From the NCBI RefSeq assembly GCF_001293685.1, contig NZ_BCAG01000001.1, positions 434,001 through 498,000 of the forward strand: 64,000 nucleotides of DNA. The letters run 5' to 3'. This DNA is from Desulfatitalea tepidiphila (GTDB lineage: Bacteria > Desulfobacterota > Desulfobacteria > Desulfobacterales > Desulfosarcinaceae). The notes beneath the pieces are model-generated. The model was given only the letters and a program-made list of their open reading frames with translations, had not been told where the DNA came from and made no database searches. Positions 34,000 through 43,394 of the stretch are shown in pieces (position 1 is the stretch's first letter; every line of letters begins with the position of its first letter). The translations under genes and the position numbers were made by a program.

Positions 34000-34354
34000 T
34001 CCACCTGAATTTCCACCCAGCAATTCTGCCTGAATGCGATTCCCCTTGACGGGTGCGCCCCTCAAAAGTTTTTCTATACAAAAAATGCGCATCGCAAGGG
34101 ATATGGCAGGCGTGGATGGGGCAGGTGGCCAGGGCCACGTGAGCCTGCGGTCTTAGAGCCAGTTGAATGCAAACGGCGGACAAGCGGTCCAGACTGTTTG
34201 AGCGCAGCGAGTTTCTGGGCCGCCCGCCGTGCATGTTACTGGCTCTTGACCGCTTGGCGTGTGGCATCGGCCACCTGTTCCATCCACGCCGGGTCTAATG
34301 AATAGCGTTCAGTTAGAATCACTGATTTCCACCCAAACCTTATAGCCGCGGGTT
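34000..34354. other. 355-nt intergenic region between the VWA gene and the helicase gene
   Basis: Convergent gene ends; almost all of it is the long family-A repeat (34050-34308). No gene is supported here. Confidence 0.55.
34050..34308 (-). repeat. Family A nested palindromic repeat, long copy (A1)
   Basis: About 259 bp, the reverse complement of the copy at 58165-58420. Outer arms GGGGCAGGTGGCC and GGCCACCTGTTCC are inverted. An inner palindrome runs from GAGCCAGTTGAATGCA to TGCATGTTACTGGCTC around GTTTGAGCGCAGCGAGTTTC. It sits between convergent genes and has no transposase, so it is a MITE- or REP-like element. Confidence 0.85.
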
Positions 34355-36856
34355 TTATGCCCGCCCGTTCGCTTCCAGCAACTCCCGCAGCGCCGTCTGC
34401 CGTCGGCTGGTGTCTTCGTTTTTTACGGCCATGGCAAGGGCCTTGCGGGTGCCGACCAGGACTGCCAGTTTGCGGGCGCGGGTGAGACCGGTGTAAATCA
34501 GGTTCCGGAAGAGCATCTTGAAGTGCTGGGTGAGCACGGGGATGATGACCGCTTCGAACTCGCTGCCCTGGGACTTGTGGATGGTGATGGCGTAGGCCAG
34601 GTCCAGTTCCACGATGTCGTCGCGCTGGTAGAAGACGCGGCGGTCGTCCTGGGCAAAATGGACGATACAGGTGAGGGCTTCGTTGTCGATGCGCGCGATG
34701 GAGCCGATGTCGCCGTTGAACACGCCCAGGTCGTAATTGTTGCGGCGATGGATCACCCGGTCGCCTTCGCGGAAGATTCGTTCGCCCACCTTCAGCTGGC
34801 GCTTTCCGGGTGCTTCGGGGTTGGCCGCCGCCTGGATCAGGGCGTTGAGCGACAGGGTGCCCAGGCTGCCGCGGGTCATGGGCGACAGGATCTGGATTTC
34901 ACGGCCGGCACCGAAATATTTGGGGATCCATTCGAGATAGAGCTTCTGAACCACATCCACAGCAGACAATCCATAGTGCAGGGATGACCAGGGATGGACC
35001 TTTTTGACCACGGCCAGCAGTTCCTCGATGCGGCTGCCGGCGGCATAGAGTCGTTCCGGGTCCACATGGCGGAACTTTTCGGGGATGGTCAATTCGGTCT
35101 CGTAGGGCACGATCGGTTCGTCGATGCGGAATTCATAAGGGCTCGTGGCAGGCGACGCGTCGGTGCCCGGCGCCATGCTTTTAAAATCGAAAAAGCGTTT
35201 CACCTTGGCGATGAACGATAGTTGCTCCCGGGTGGCCTCGTCGGAATCGAAAAAGAGGCAGTCCTCGCCGCTGTGCCAGATCTCCGGACGTTTGAAGGGC
35301 GAATCGATGCGGGGCAGGTCCCCCCGGTTGATCTGGTGGGCATAGCGGATGATCAGCGATTGCTCGGCCTGGCGGAAGACCTGGGTCAGGCGGAAGCAGG
35401 GCACCCGGCCCGAGGCGATGATGTCCCGGAGCACGTTGCCGGCGCCAACGGACGGCAACTGGTCCACGTCGCCGATGAACAGGACCTGGCCATGCTCGGG
35501 TACGGCCTTGAGCAGGGACGCGGTCAGGCTGATGTCGAGCATCGAGCACTCGTCCACGATCAGGAAATCGGTGTCGAGCGGCTTTTGCTCGTCGCGTTTG
35601 AAGCGGTCGAGCTGCCATTCGAGCAGACGGTGGATCGTCCGGGCTTCTCGGCCGATCACATCGCTCATGCGCTGGGCGGCCCGGCCCGTGGGTGCGGCCA
35701 GCAGCACCCGGCGGCCCATGGCTTCGATCAGCTTGACCAGCACGCGGGTGGTGGTTGTCTTGCCCACCCCCGGCCCGCCGGTCAATACCGCGAAGCCCTG
35801 GCGCACACAGCCCTCGACAGCCGCGGCCTGGTCCCGGCTCAGGGTCATGCCGGCGGTCCGGCAATAGCGGTCGATCCAGGCCGCCACCCGGTCGGCATCC
35901 ACGGGAACGGACCCCAGCATGGCGCCGATCCGGCGGGCCACGTACCCTTCGTCGTAGTACAAAGAGCGGGCGTAATAGCAGGCCTCGGCCGTTCCATGCC
36001 CGGTGGCTATGCGGCGCATCATCACCAGCCCCTCGGCCGTCATCTGGTCGAGCAGGTCCGGGAGACGCTCGGCCAGCGCCAGGCCGAGCAGTTCGTCGAC
36101 GTGCTCGTTGATTTGTGCTGCGGTCAGGTAGCAGTGGCCGAACTGCCGGCCGGCGGCCAGTACGTGCTTGATGCCGGCCATGATGCGCTGGGGACTGTCC
36201 GGCGCCAGGCCGATACTCAGGGCCACCTTGTCGGCAGAGAAGAAGCCGATGCCGTAAAAGTCGGCGGCCAGCCGGTAGGGGTCCTCGCTCACCATGGCCA
36301 CGGCCTGGTCGCCATAGGCCTTGTAGATGCGCACGGCGAACAGGGTGCTGATGCCGTGGGACTGGAGAAACATCATCACCTCCCGGATGGCGCGGTGTTC
36401 CAACCATGCCGCGCGGATCATCTCCAGTTTTTTTCGGGCAATACCCGGCACCTCGGTCAGCCTCTCGATATCCTCCTCGAAGACCGCCAGGGTCTGCTCC
36501 TTGAAGTGGCGCACGATTTTGCGGGCCGTCTTGGGGCCGACCCCTTTGATCAGGCCCGAGCCGAGATACTTTTCCAGGGCCGCCGCGCTGGCCGGCTTCT
36601 GCTCGATGGCCGTGGCCGCCTGAAATTGGCGGCCGTGCCGGGGATGCATGGTCCATGCGCCGTGGAAAGTCATGGTGGCGCCGGCATACACCCGGGTCTG
36701 GTGGACGATGACCGTTTCCTGCTCATGGGGTTGGTCGAAGGGAGAGACCCGCAGCACCGACCAGCCGTTGTCCGGATTGTGGTAGGTGACCCGGTCCACG
36801 ATCCCGCGCAGGGTTTCGGTGATGATGCCGGTATGCTGGTGGCGCGCTGGCCGCAT
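34355..36856 (-). CDS. RecD2-like ATP-dependent DNA helicase
   Basis: An 833-aa superfamily 1B helicase. N-terminal residues 1-100 include GIITETLRGIVDRVTYHNPDNGW (in parts), the usual RecD2 opening. HhH-type GVGPKTARKIVRHF follows, then Walker A GGPGVGKTTTTR (about residue 360), Walker B IVDECSMLD, and the C-terminal motif YAITIHKSQGSEF with YTGLTRARK. RecD2 unwinds 5'-to-3' and works outside RecBCD in DNA repair. Start chosen at 36856 (MRPARHQHTG) with AGGACGGAACCC upstream; the frame is open to 37225 but that part overlaps the STAS gene. Confidence 0.9.
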   Translation of the reverse strand: MRPARHQHTGIITETLRGIVDRVTYHNPDNGWSVLRVSPFDQPHEQETVIVHQTRVYAGATMTFHGAWTMHPRHGRQFQAATAIEQKPASAAALEKYLGSGLIKGVGPKTARKIVRHFKEQTLAVFEEDIERLTEVPGIARKKLEMIRAAWLEHRAIREVMMFLQSHGISTLFAVRIYKAYGDQAVAMVSEDPYRLAADFYGIGFFSADKVALSIGLAPDSPQRIMAGIKHVLAAGRQFGHCYLTAAQINEHVDELLGLALAERLPDLLDQMTAEGLVMMRRIATGHGTAEACYYARSLYYDEGYVARRIGAMLGSVPVDADRVAAWIDRYCRTAGMTLSRDQAAAVEGCVRQGFAVLTGGPGVGKTTTTRVLVKLIEAMGRRVLLAAPTGRAAQRMSDVIGREARTIHRLLEWQLDRFKRDEQKPLDTDFLIVDECSMLDISLTASLLKAVPEHGQVLFIGDVDQLPSVGAGNVLRDIIASGRVPCFRLTQVFRQAEQSLIIRYAHQINRGDLPRIDSPFKRPEIWHSGEDCLFFDSDEATREQLSFIAKVKRFFDFKSMAPGTDASPATSPYEFRIDEPIVPYETELTIPEKFRHVDPERLYAAGSRIEELLAVVKKVHPWSSLHYGLSAVDVVQKLYLEWIPKYFGAGREIQILSPMTRGSLGTLSLNALIQAAANPEAPGKRQLKVGERIFREGDRVIHRRNNYDLGVFNGDIGSIARIDNEALTCIVHFAQDDRRVFYQRDDIVELDLAYAITIHKSQGSEFEAVIIPVLTQHFKMLFRNLIYTGLTRARKLAVLVGTRKALAMAVKNEDTSRRQTALRELLEANGRA

Positions 36857-37017
36857 GGGTTCCGTCCTGGTGGCGATGAGGGCAAGGCTGCCCGTAAGCC
36901 TGAGGGGCATGCCTGACGGGCAAGCATGATGGGCAAGCCAAGAGCGCAACGCTATAGCGCAAGATAGATGAAAAAGGGCCGGGGCGTCAATGGCATTACA
37001 ACCATCGCCGCGCTCGA

Positions 37018-37350
37018 TCAGAACGCTTCGAGCGCCGCCTCCGGTGTATCGAAGTACTTGAAGAGGGAGAAGAATCCCGAGATCTGAAATACCTTTTTGA
37101 CCGAACCCCCGGCCGCGGCCAGTCGGATCTCCCCGCCATCGGCCTTCAATGCCTTGGCCGCGGCGAGGACCACGCGCAGCCCCGCACTGCTGACATACGC
37201 CAATCCGGAAAGATCGAAGACCCATTTCTTCTCATTTCGTTTGAGGGCTTCCCGGGCCTGCTCCTCGAACGCCGGGGCGGTATGGGTGTCCAGGCGTCCT
37301 CGAAGGGAGGCCACCAGCGTATCGGCTTGCACTCGAAAGTCAACTTCCAT
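37018..37350 (-). CDS. STAS-domain protein (anti-sigma factor antagonist-like)
   Basis: A 110-aa single STAS domain: VQADTLVASLRGRLDTHTAP, then VFDLSGLAYVSSAGLRVVL (residues 44-62), where the SpoIIAA-type phosphorylation loop lies (SSAG at 54-57). STAS proteins bind HATPase-type partner switches. A gene with an RsbW-like N-terminal domain (43391-44728) is the first gene of this same operon. The start overlaps the MFS gene stop by 11 nt. Regulation of the operon products or of a sigma factor by partner switching is inference. Confidence 0.85.
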   Translation of the reverse strand: MEVDFRVQADTLVASLRGRLDTHTAPAFEEQAREALKRNEKKWVFDLSGLAYVSSAGLRVVLAAAKALKADGGEIRLAAAGGSVKKVFQISGFFSLFKYFDTPEAALEAF

Positions 37351-38545
37351 TGTTTTTCTCCTTTCTCGTCCATATGAGCACTACGGCCAGCAGGCTGAGC
37401 ACCGCGCAGCAATGATAGAGCGAGGCATATCCCCAGCGGTCCAACAGAGGCGCGCCGATCAGGGGGCCCAGGAAGAAGCCCGCCTGGAACATCTGCAGGC
37501 CGAGGTTGATATTGAAGGCACGGAAACGGGGTTTGGACACATCGAAGATCAACCCGTTGAAGACCGGCATGGCCACGCCCCACCCCAATCCGAAGATCAG
37601 ACCCAGGGCAAAAAAGAGCCACTCGCCGGGAACATGGGCCAGCGCGGCATAAGCCAGGCCCAGCGCCGCCAGGGCCGCGGCCGCCAGCCGCCGTTTGTCC
37701 ATGCGGTCGAAGAGCGTTCCGGCGGCGACGCGGATACCGATTTCACCCGCAGTGGAGAGGGTCAGGAAAACTCCCGCACAGGCGATCCGAATCGATTGTC
37801 CATAGCCATCCAAAAAGAAAAAGACCATGGCGTGCCCGCAGTAGAGCAGCAGCATGGCGGCCAGAATGCGCAACACCCGCGCATCTTTTAAATTGGCCAT
37901 GATTTCCCGGCCGGTCAGGGCGGAGGCTGTATCATCCCCCGACGGCATGGGCTCGCGTCCGGAGACGAACACGACCAGCGGGAACACCAACAGGGTCAGC
38001 AAGGCGAACATCAACAGGATGCGGTTGAAGCCACCCAGGTGCGCGTCCAGAAACGGCAGCAGCGGGGGAATCAGGGTGTAGGGCAGCAGGGTCACCACGG
38101 CCAGGTATCCGAAGAACTGGGCGCTTTTGGCCTTGGGGATGACGCCCACCACAGCGGTCATCAGGGCCGTTCCGAGCACCGCAAAGGCGGTCCCGTGAAA
38201 GAGGCGCACCAGCAGCATGCTCCAGAATCCGGCCGCGATCGTGTAGGCGGCCAGGGCGGCGACGGCCAGAGCGGTGCCGATGAAGAGCAACAGCCGCGTG
38301 TTGCCGGCGTGGGAAAAGGGACTGACCAGCGGGCGTACCACCAGGGATGCGGCTGCCATGGCGCCGATCAGGATGCCGTAATCGGCCGGCGATACGGGCA
38401 GAGCCCGCAGATGGTCCACGAAACCGAAAAAGACGGCCACGTTGGCATAGGCCAGGAAAGCCGCGGCCATCAAGGCCAGGAACTTGCGGGACGTGAGCAG
38501 GCCGGCGCCGGATGAGCCCATCGCCAATGCAGGGGCGTCGCTCAT
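37340..38545 (-). CDS. Major facilitator superfamily transporter
   Basis: A 401-aa membrane protein with about 12 hydrophobic helices. The N-terminal helix is FLALMAAAFLAYANVAVFFG; a cytoplasmic loop after TM6 is PMPSGDDTASALTG; the TM7 half follows. The start at 38545 (MSDAPALAMGSSG) overlaps the stop of the hydroxylase gene by 4 nt, and the stop overlaps the STAS start. MFS drug and metabolite exporters have this size. It probably moves a substrate or product of the neighbouring hydroxylase and ligase genes, but direction is unknown. Confidence 0.87.
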   Translation of the reverse strand: MSDAPALAMGSSGAGLLTSRKFLALMAAAFLAYANVAVFFGFVDHLRALPVSPADYGILIGAMAAASLVVRPLVSPFSHAGNTRLLLFIGTALAVAALAAYTIAAGFWSMLLVRLFHGTAFAVLGTALMTAVVGVIPKAKSAQFFGYLAVVTLLPYTLIPPLLPFLDAHLGGFNRILLMFALLTLLVFPLVVFVSGREPMPSGDDTASALTGREIMANLKDARVLRILAAMLLLYCGHAMVFFFLDGYGQSIRIACAGVFLTLSTAGEIGIRVAAGTLFDRMDKRRLAAAALAALGLAYAALAHVPGEWLFFALGLIFGLGWGVAMPVFNGLIFDVSKPRFRAFNINLGLQMFQAGFFLGPLIGAPLLDRWGYASLYHCCAVLSLLAVVLIWTRKEKNNGS

Positions 38546-39966
38546 GAAGCTTGCTCCACCGTGTCTGCCGTCGCCTGGCGCGTTGGACGGTCGTCCGCGA
38601 GCCGCAGCAGCAGATTGCCGGCGACCCGGCGGCGGTAATCGGCGCCGGCGCGGACATCGCTGATCGGGGAAAGGTGTCGGCTGACCAGGGGCCGCAACGC
38701 GTCCAGGGTCTTCTGGTCGAGCCGACCTCCGCACAGGGCCGCTTCGACCTCCGGCAGGCGCACGACCGTGGGGCCGACGCTGCCCCACGCCAGGCGGGCG
38801 CGGTCGATGCCGCCGGTGTCGTCGAACGTGACGACCGCCGCCAGGCTGGCCACGGCGCAGGCCATGGCTTGTCGCAGTCCCACTTTTTCAAAGTGCTGAC
38901 GCGCATCCGCCGCCGGCTTGGGAATGATCACCGCGGAGATGATTTCGCCGGGCATCAGTGCGGTCTGTCCGGGCCCGGTGATAAGCGACGCGATGGGCAG
39001 ATGACGGGTGCCTTCGGCCGATTGAACGGTCACCGTGGCGTCGAGTACATGCAGGGGCGGCAGGGTGTCTCCGGCCGGCGAGGCCGTGGCCAGGTTGCCG
39101 CCGATGGTGCCCACGTGCCGGATATGGGGCGATCCCAAGGTTCGAAGTGCCTGCTTCAATACCGGAAAGTGTCGGGAGACGAGGGGATCGGCCAGCAGCG
39201 CCTCATGGGTTGTGGCGGCGCCGATCCGGACGGTATCGGGGGTTTCGGCGATGCCGCGCAGCGCGTCGATGCGCTCCAGGCCGATCAGGGCCGGTGAGTC
39301 GATCTTTCCATTCCGGCGCCATACCAGCAGGTCGGTGCCGCCAGCGAAGACCCGCGCCTGGGGATATTGAGCGAGCAGGGGCCACAGATCCTCCAATGTG
39401 CGGGGCATCCATACCGGGCTGCCCGCGGTCGTCCCTCCGGGCCGGCCGGCGTTTCGGAGGCCGTTTGGCGGCGGATCCGGCGCCGGCTCCTGGCGGGAAC
39501 ACGGCATGGGCGGGGTGTTCCCGGCATCCATGACGGCCGACACGATCTTCTGATATCCCGTGCAACGGCACAGGTTGCCACTGACGGCCTCGATGACCTC
39601 ATCGTGGCGCGGTTCGGGGTGACGCGCCAGCAGATCCACCGCCGTGAGCACCATGCCGGGCGTGCAGAAGCCGCACTGCACGGCCCCGTGTCGCACAAAG
39701 GCGGCCTGGACCGGGTGCAGATGCTCTCCGGGGGCCAGACCTTCGATGGTGGTGATCTTGCGGCCTTCCAGTTGGGGGACCAGCATCAGGCAGGAGAGCC
39801 GGCTGCGGCCGTCCACCAGAATCGTGCAGGCCCCGCACTCGCCGGTGCCGCACCCCTCCTTGGTGCCGGTCAGGCCCAGGTCCTCCCGGAGCAGATCCAC
39901 GGCCCGGCGGTCGGCGGGTGCGTCCAGGCAAATCGGTTTTCCGTTCAATTCGAATTCAATCTTCAT
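38542..39966 (-). CDS. Molybdenum hydroxylase fused 2Fe-2S and FAD subunit
   Basis: A 474-aa fusion. Residues 1-150 are the CoxS-type small subunit with plant-type [2Fe-2S] ligands GCGTGECGACTILV and the second cluster CGFCTPGM and NLCRCTGY. Residues 185-460 are a CoxM-type FAD domain (RVFAGGTDLLVW, HVGTIGGNLATASPAGD). These are usually two separate genes. It works with the large subunit encoded immediately upstream, its start overlapping that stop by 11 nt. It passes electrons from the Mo site through the Fe-S centres to FAD. Confidence 0.92.
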   Translation of the reverse strand: MKIEFELNGKPICLDAPADRRAVDLLREDLGLTGTKEGCGTGECGACTILVDGRSRLSCLMLVPQLEGRKITTIEGLAPGEHLHPVQAAFVRHGAVQCGFCTPGMVLTAVDLLARHPEPRHDEVIEAVSGNLCRCTGYQKIVSAVMDAGNTPPMPCSRQEPAPDPPPNGLRNAGRPGGTTAGSPVWMPRTLEDLWPLLAQYPQARVFAGGTDLLVWRRNGKIDSPALIGLERIDALRGIAETPDTVRIGAATTHEALLADPLVSRHFPVLKQALRTLGSPHIRHVGTIGGNLATASPAGDTLPPLHVLDATVTVQSAEGTRHLPIASLITGPGQTALMPGEIISAVIIPKPAADARQHFEKVGLRQAMACAVASLAAVVTFDDTGGIDRARLAWGSVGPTVVRLPEVEAALCGGRLDQKTLDALRPLVSRHLSPISDVRAGADYRRRVAGNLLLRLADDRPTRQATADTVEQAS

Positions 39967-42268
39967 GGCTGCCGCTTTCCGAAAGGGCCGTGAGAATGCG
40001 TTCCGCGGTCAGGGGGAAGCGGAACAGCCGCCGGCCGCAGGCATCGCTCACGGCATTGGCGATGGCCGGCGCGGGCGCATCGATGCCGATTTCGCCGGCC
40101 CCCTTCATCCCGAAGGGGCCGCTCTGTTCGGCCGTCTGCACGGCGATGGTTTCCATGGCCGGCATGTCCGCCGCCGTGGGCAGGATGTAGGTGGCCAGGT
40201 CGTTGGTCTGCAGCCGGCCCTGGCGGGCAATGACATCTTCGAACAGGGCATATCCCACGCCCTGGGCCACGGCGCCTTCCTGCTGGCCTTCGAAGAGGCG
40301 GGGGTTGACGATCCGGCCGCAATCGCTCACCGTGAGATAGTCGATCACCGCCACCTGCCCGGTCAATCGGTCCACCTCCACCCGGGCCAGGTGGACGGCA
40401 TAGGAGAAGATGGCGTGCGGAAATCCGTGCAGCCGCAGGTTGGCATCGTCGGTCCCCTTTTCCCTGGACACCGGGGCCCGGTAATGATGGGTCGCGAAGC
40501 GTTCGGCGGCATTGAGCGCCCGGCCGAGCATGGCCAGGGGCAGCTCTTTCCCGGACGGAAGATGACGCACGGCGCCGGGGATCAGGGTCAGTTCGGATGG
40601 ATCGGCGATCATCAAAAAGTCGGCGGATCGGGCCAACAGCCGCTTTCTCAGGGCCTCGGCGGCCGGTATCAGGGCGTTGCCGAAGGTGTAGGTGGTTCGG
40701 CTGGCCGTCGCCGAGCCGCTGGGAAAGGTGCGGTCCGTGTCGGGCAGCACCAGGACGAAGTTTTCAGACGGCTGGGAGAGAATGTCGCCGGCCATCTGCT
40801 GGTAGGTGGCCACATTGCCCTGGCCCATGTCGACCACCCCCGCCAGGATGCGGAAGCGGCCGTCGCCCATCAACTCGATGCCGGCCGTGGCTGCATCGGG
40901 CACCACGGGGCCGTACCCCATGCCGTGGGACACGCAGGCGATGCCCGTGCCCCGCAGGCAATGCGGCCCGGCCGCGGCCCGCCATTCATGGCGCGATTGC
41001 CAGAGCCGATGCTGCTCGACGGTCTGCAGGCAGGTCGACAGGCCGATGGTGCCCTGGCGCGTCACGCCCGCCGGGCAGCGGTCGCCGCGCACCAGGGCGT
41101 TTTTCACGCGCAAGGCCAGCGGACAGGTCCCCAGTTTTCGTGCCAGCATGTCCATCATCGATTCCATGGCAGCGGCCACCTGCGGCACGCCGAAGCCGCG
41201 GAAGGCGCCGGAGATCGGATTGTTGGTGTAGATTGCCCAGGCCTGGAGATCCGTGTGGGGAATCCGGTAGGGGCCGCCGGCATGTTCGAGGCCCAGGGCC
41301 GCCACGACCCCGCCCAGGTGATCATACGGTCCGGTATCGAAATAGATGCGCGCCGAAAGCGCCTGCAGCACGCCGTCGCTGGATGCGCCGAGCCGGTAAT
41401 AGAGCCGGGCCGGATGCCGCTTGACCCCGGCCAGGAAACTCTCCTCCCGGCGCCACCACATCTTGACCGGACGTCCCGGGCAGCGCAGGGCGGCCAGAAC
41501 CAGCAGGCTCTGCACGTTGATGCCGTCCTTGCCGCCGAAGGCGCCGCCGCAATAGGGCGCTATGATGCGGATGCGATCCATCTCCAGCCCCAGGGCTTCG
41601 GCCACTTCCAGGCGGTCTCGAAACGGGGTCTGGGTGGATACGGTGATCTCGATCCGCCCGTCATCGCCGGCCAAAGCCCATCCGTTTTCGGTTTCCAGAA
41701 ACGCGTGCGCCTGGCGGGGCACCTCGAAACATCCTTCCACGACCGAATCGCAGGCCGCCAGGGCGCTGTCGCCGTCGCCCGTGCAGATCCGGGCCGAGAA
41801 CAAAGCATTGCCCTGGGCATGGTCCGGATGAATGATCGGCGCATCGGCCGCCAGGGCCGCTTCGGGATCGAAAACCGCCTCGAGCGGTTCCAGATCGAGG
41901 TTAATTCGATCCAGGGCCTCGGCCAGGGCGGCCGGGTTGTCGGCCACCACCAGGGCCACCGGGTCCCCGCAATGGCGCACCCGTTCGTCGGCCAGTACCG
42001 GCTGGTCCTTGCGGACCACCCCCTGGCGGTTGGTGCCGCCCACATCCGCTGCGGTCAATACGGCCTGCACGCCGGGCACCTCCAGCGCCGCCTGGGTCGC
42101 GATGCCGCGGATGCGCGCATGGGGGACTCCGGCACGCTTCACGCCGGCCCACATAAAGCCGGGTGCGTATCCGTCCACGGCGTATTTTTCCGTGCCGGTC
42201 ACCTTGGTCAGGGCATCGGGCCGAATCATCGCCTCGCCGACCTGAAATACCCGCCTCTTATCGGTCAT
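39956..42268 (-). CDS. Molybdenum hydroxylase large (molybdopterin) subunit
   Basis: A 770-aa xanthine-dehydrogenase-family subunit. Motifs include YCGGAFGGKDG (cofactor region), AFRGFGVPQ, and the catalytic Glu in GMKGAGEIGIDAPAPAIANAV near residue 725. It hydroxylates a carbon centre (aldehyde, heterocycle or similar) with water-derived oxygen using Mo-cytosine dinucleotide. The substrate-pocket residues do not let me choose a substrate. It is coupled to the aminotransferase upstream (11-nt overlap) and the fused electron-transfer subunit downstream. Maturation factors of XdhC/MobA type are encoded at 5062-7274. Confidence 0.92.
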   Translation of the reverse strand: MTDKRRVFQVGEAMIRPDALTKVTGTEKYAVDGYAPGFMWAGVKRAGVPHARIRGIATQAALEVPGVQAVLTAADVGGTNRQGVVRKDQPVLADERVRHCGDPVALVVADNPAALAEALDRINLDLEPLEAVFDPEAALAADAPIIHPDHAQGNALFSARICTGDGDSALAACDSVVEGCFEVPRQAHAFLETENGWALAGDDGRIEITVSTQTPFRDRLEVAEALGLEMDRIRIIAPYCGGAFGGKDGINVQSLLVLAALRCPGRPVKMWWRREESFLAGVKRHPARLYYRLGASSDGVLQALSARIYFDTGPYDHLGGVVAALGLEHAGGPYRIPHTDLQAWAIYTNNPISGAFRGFGVPQVAAAMESMMDMLARKLGTCPLALRVKNALVRGDRCPAGVTRQGTIGLSTCLQTVEQHRLWQSRHEWRAAAGPHCLRGTGIACVSHGMGYGPVVPDAATAGIELMGDGRFRILAGVVDMGQGNVATYQQMAGDILSQPSENFVLVLPDTDRTFPSGSATASRTTYTFGNALIPAAEALRKRLLARSADFLMIADPSELTLIPGAVRHLPSGKELPLAMLGRALNAAERFATHHYRAPVSREKGTDDANLRLHGFPHAIFSYAVHLARVEVDRLTGQVAVIDYLTVSDCGRIVNPRLFEGQQEGAVAQGVGYALFEDVIARQGRLQTNDLATYILPTAADMPAMETIAVQTAEQSGPFGMKGAGEIGIDAPAPAIANAVSDACGRRLFRFPLTAERILTALSESGSHED

Positions 42269-43394
42269 GATTCAACATCTCCGCCAATGCTTCCACCAGG
42301 GCGTGCATGGCATCGGGCAGACCCACGGTGACGCGGATCCAGTTGGGAAATCGGAACCCGGCCATGCTGCGCACCATCACCCCATGGGTCATCAGTTTGC
42401 GATAGGCCAGGGTATCGCTCATGGGCAGACGGACCATGAGAAAGTTCCCCTCGCCCGAGACATGGGTCAGGCCCAGATAGTCCAGTTCCCGGGTCAACAT
42501 GGCCTTGGCGTCGCGGACCAGCGCCCGGGTGGCCAGGATGTGCTCGTGGTCGTCGAGCGCCTTCAGCGCCGCCTCCTGGGCCAGGCCGTTGACCGAATAG
42601 ACCACGCAGGTGCGCCGGATGATATCCACCACGTCGCGGTCGCCGGCCAGATACCCGATGCGCAGCCCGGCCAGGGCGTACATTTTGGAAAAGGTCCGGA
42701 AGACCACCAGGTTGGGATATTCGGCGATGAGACCCAGGCCGTCCGGGAAATCCGGCTGCTCCACGAATTCGCAGTAGGCCTCGTCCACCACCACGATCTG
42801 GCGGCCGGCCACGCGGTCGAGAAACCGGCGCAGCCGTTCCTCGCTCCAGTAGGTGCCCGTGGGGTTGTTGGGATTGCAGACGAACAGGATCTTGGTGCGT
42901 TCGTCGATGCGCGCCAACATGCCCGCGTCGTCGTAGGCGAAACCCTTCAACGGCACCAGTCGGGCCTCGAAGCCGGAAAAAGTGGCCACCCACTCGTACA
43001 CCGCAAAGGTCTTGTCTGCGGTGACGATGTTGTCCCCTTCCTGGCAAAAAGCTTTGATCACGAAGGCGATCACCTCGTTGGCGCCGTTACCCACGAGGAA
43101 CTGGTCCGGGTGCAGGCCGAACCTGTCGGCCAGTTTGCAGCGTAGATGGTAGGCGTCGCCGCTGGGATAGACAGAGGCTCGGGGCGGCGGATAGGTTTCG
43201 ATGATCCTGCGGGCGGCCGGCGGCGGGCCCAGGGGGTTCTCGTTGTTGTTCAGGCGCAGGAGCCGGCTGCAGCCGGCCATTTTCATCAGCACATCGTCGG
43301 GTTTGCTGGGGATGTAGGCCTCGAAGCACTTGATGTGGTCCGGGACCAGCCGGTCGATGGCCATTTTATCCATGCAGGCGTCGTTCATTGTCAT
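42258..43394 (-). CDS. Histidinol-phosphate aminotransferase-like PLP enzyme
   Basis: A 378-aa class I/II aminotransferase of the HisC type: LNNNENPLGPPPAARR (about residue 49), VCNPNNPTGTYWSEE (about 170), VVDEAYCEFVEQ, and the PLP lysine in FRTFSKMYALAGLRIGY (about 230). HisC homologues also transaminate aromatic amino acids or amino alcohols in natural-product pathways. It sits between the HATPase-GNAT and hydroxylase genes with overlaps on both sides (4 and 11 nt), not with histidine biosynthesis genes. Its substrate probably belongs to the same unusual pathway. Confidence 0.87.
   Translation of the reverse strand: MTMNDACMDKMAIDRLVPDHIKCFEAYIPSKPDDVLMKMAGCSRLLRLNNNENPLGPPPAARRIIETYPPPRASVYPSGDAYHLRCKLADRFGLHPDQFLVGNGANEVIAFVIKAFCQEGDNIVTADKTFAVYEWVATFSGFEARLVPLKGFAYDDAGMLARIDERTKILFVCNPNNPTGTYWSEERLRRFLDRVAGRQIVVVDEAYCEFVEQPDFPDGLGLIAEYPNLVVFRTFSKMYALAGLRIGYLAGDRDVVDIIRRTCVVYSVNGLAQEAALKALDDHEHILATRALVRDAKAMLTRELDYLGLTHVSGEGNFLMVRLPMSDTLAYRKLMTHGVMVRSMAGFRFPNWIRVTVGLPDAMHALVEALAEMLNHDR

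Noticed and set aside
35222-36916. A 564-aa plus-strand frame opposite the helicase
   Set aside because: Antisense shadow; the minus strand carries clear Walker motifs.
38542-42268. Calling the hydroxylase a CO dehydrogenase because of the MoxR/VWA pair nearby
   Set aside because: The CO dehydrogenase active-site Cys motif was not identified, the MoxR/VWA genes are on another strand, and the fused small/FAD subunit is not typical of CO dehydrogenase.
39644-42331. An 895-aa frame on the plus strand opposite the molybdenum hydroxylase
   Set aside because: No motif, no ribosome site, and it lies antisense to two recognised subunits.
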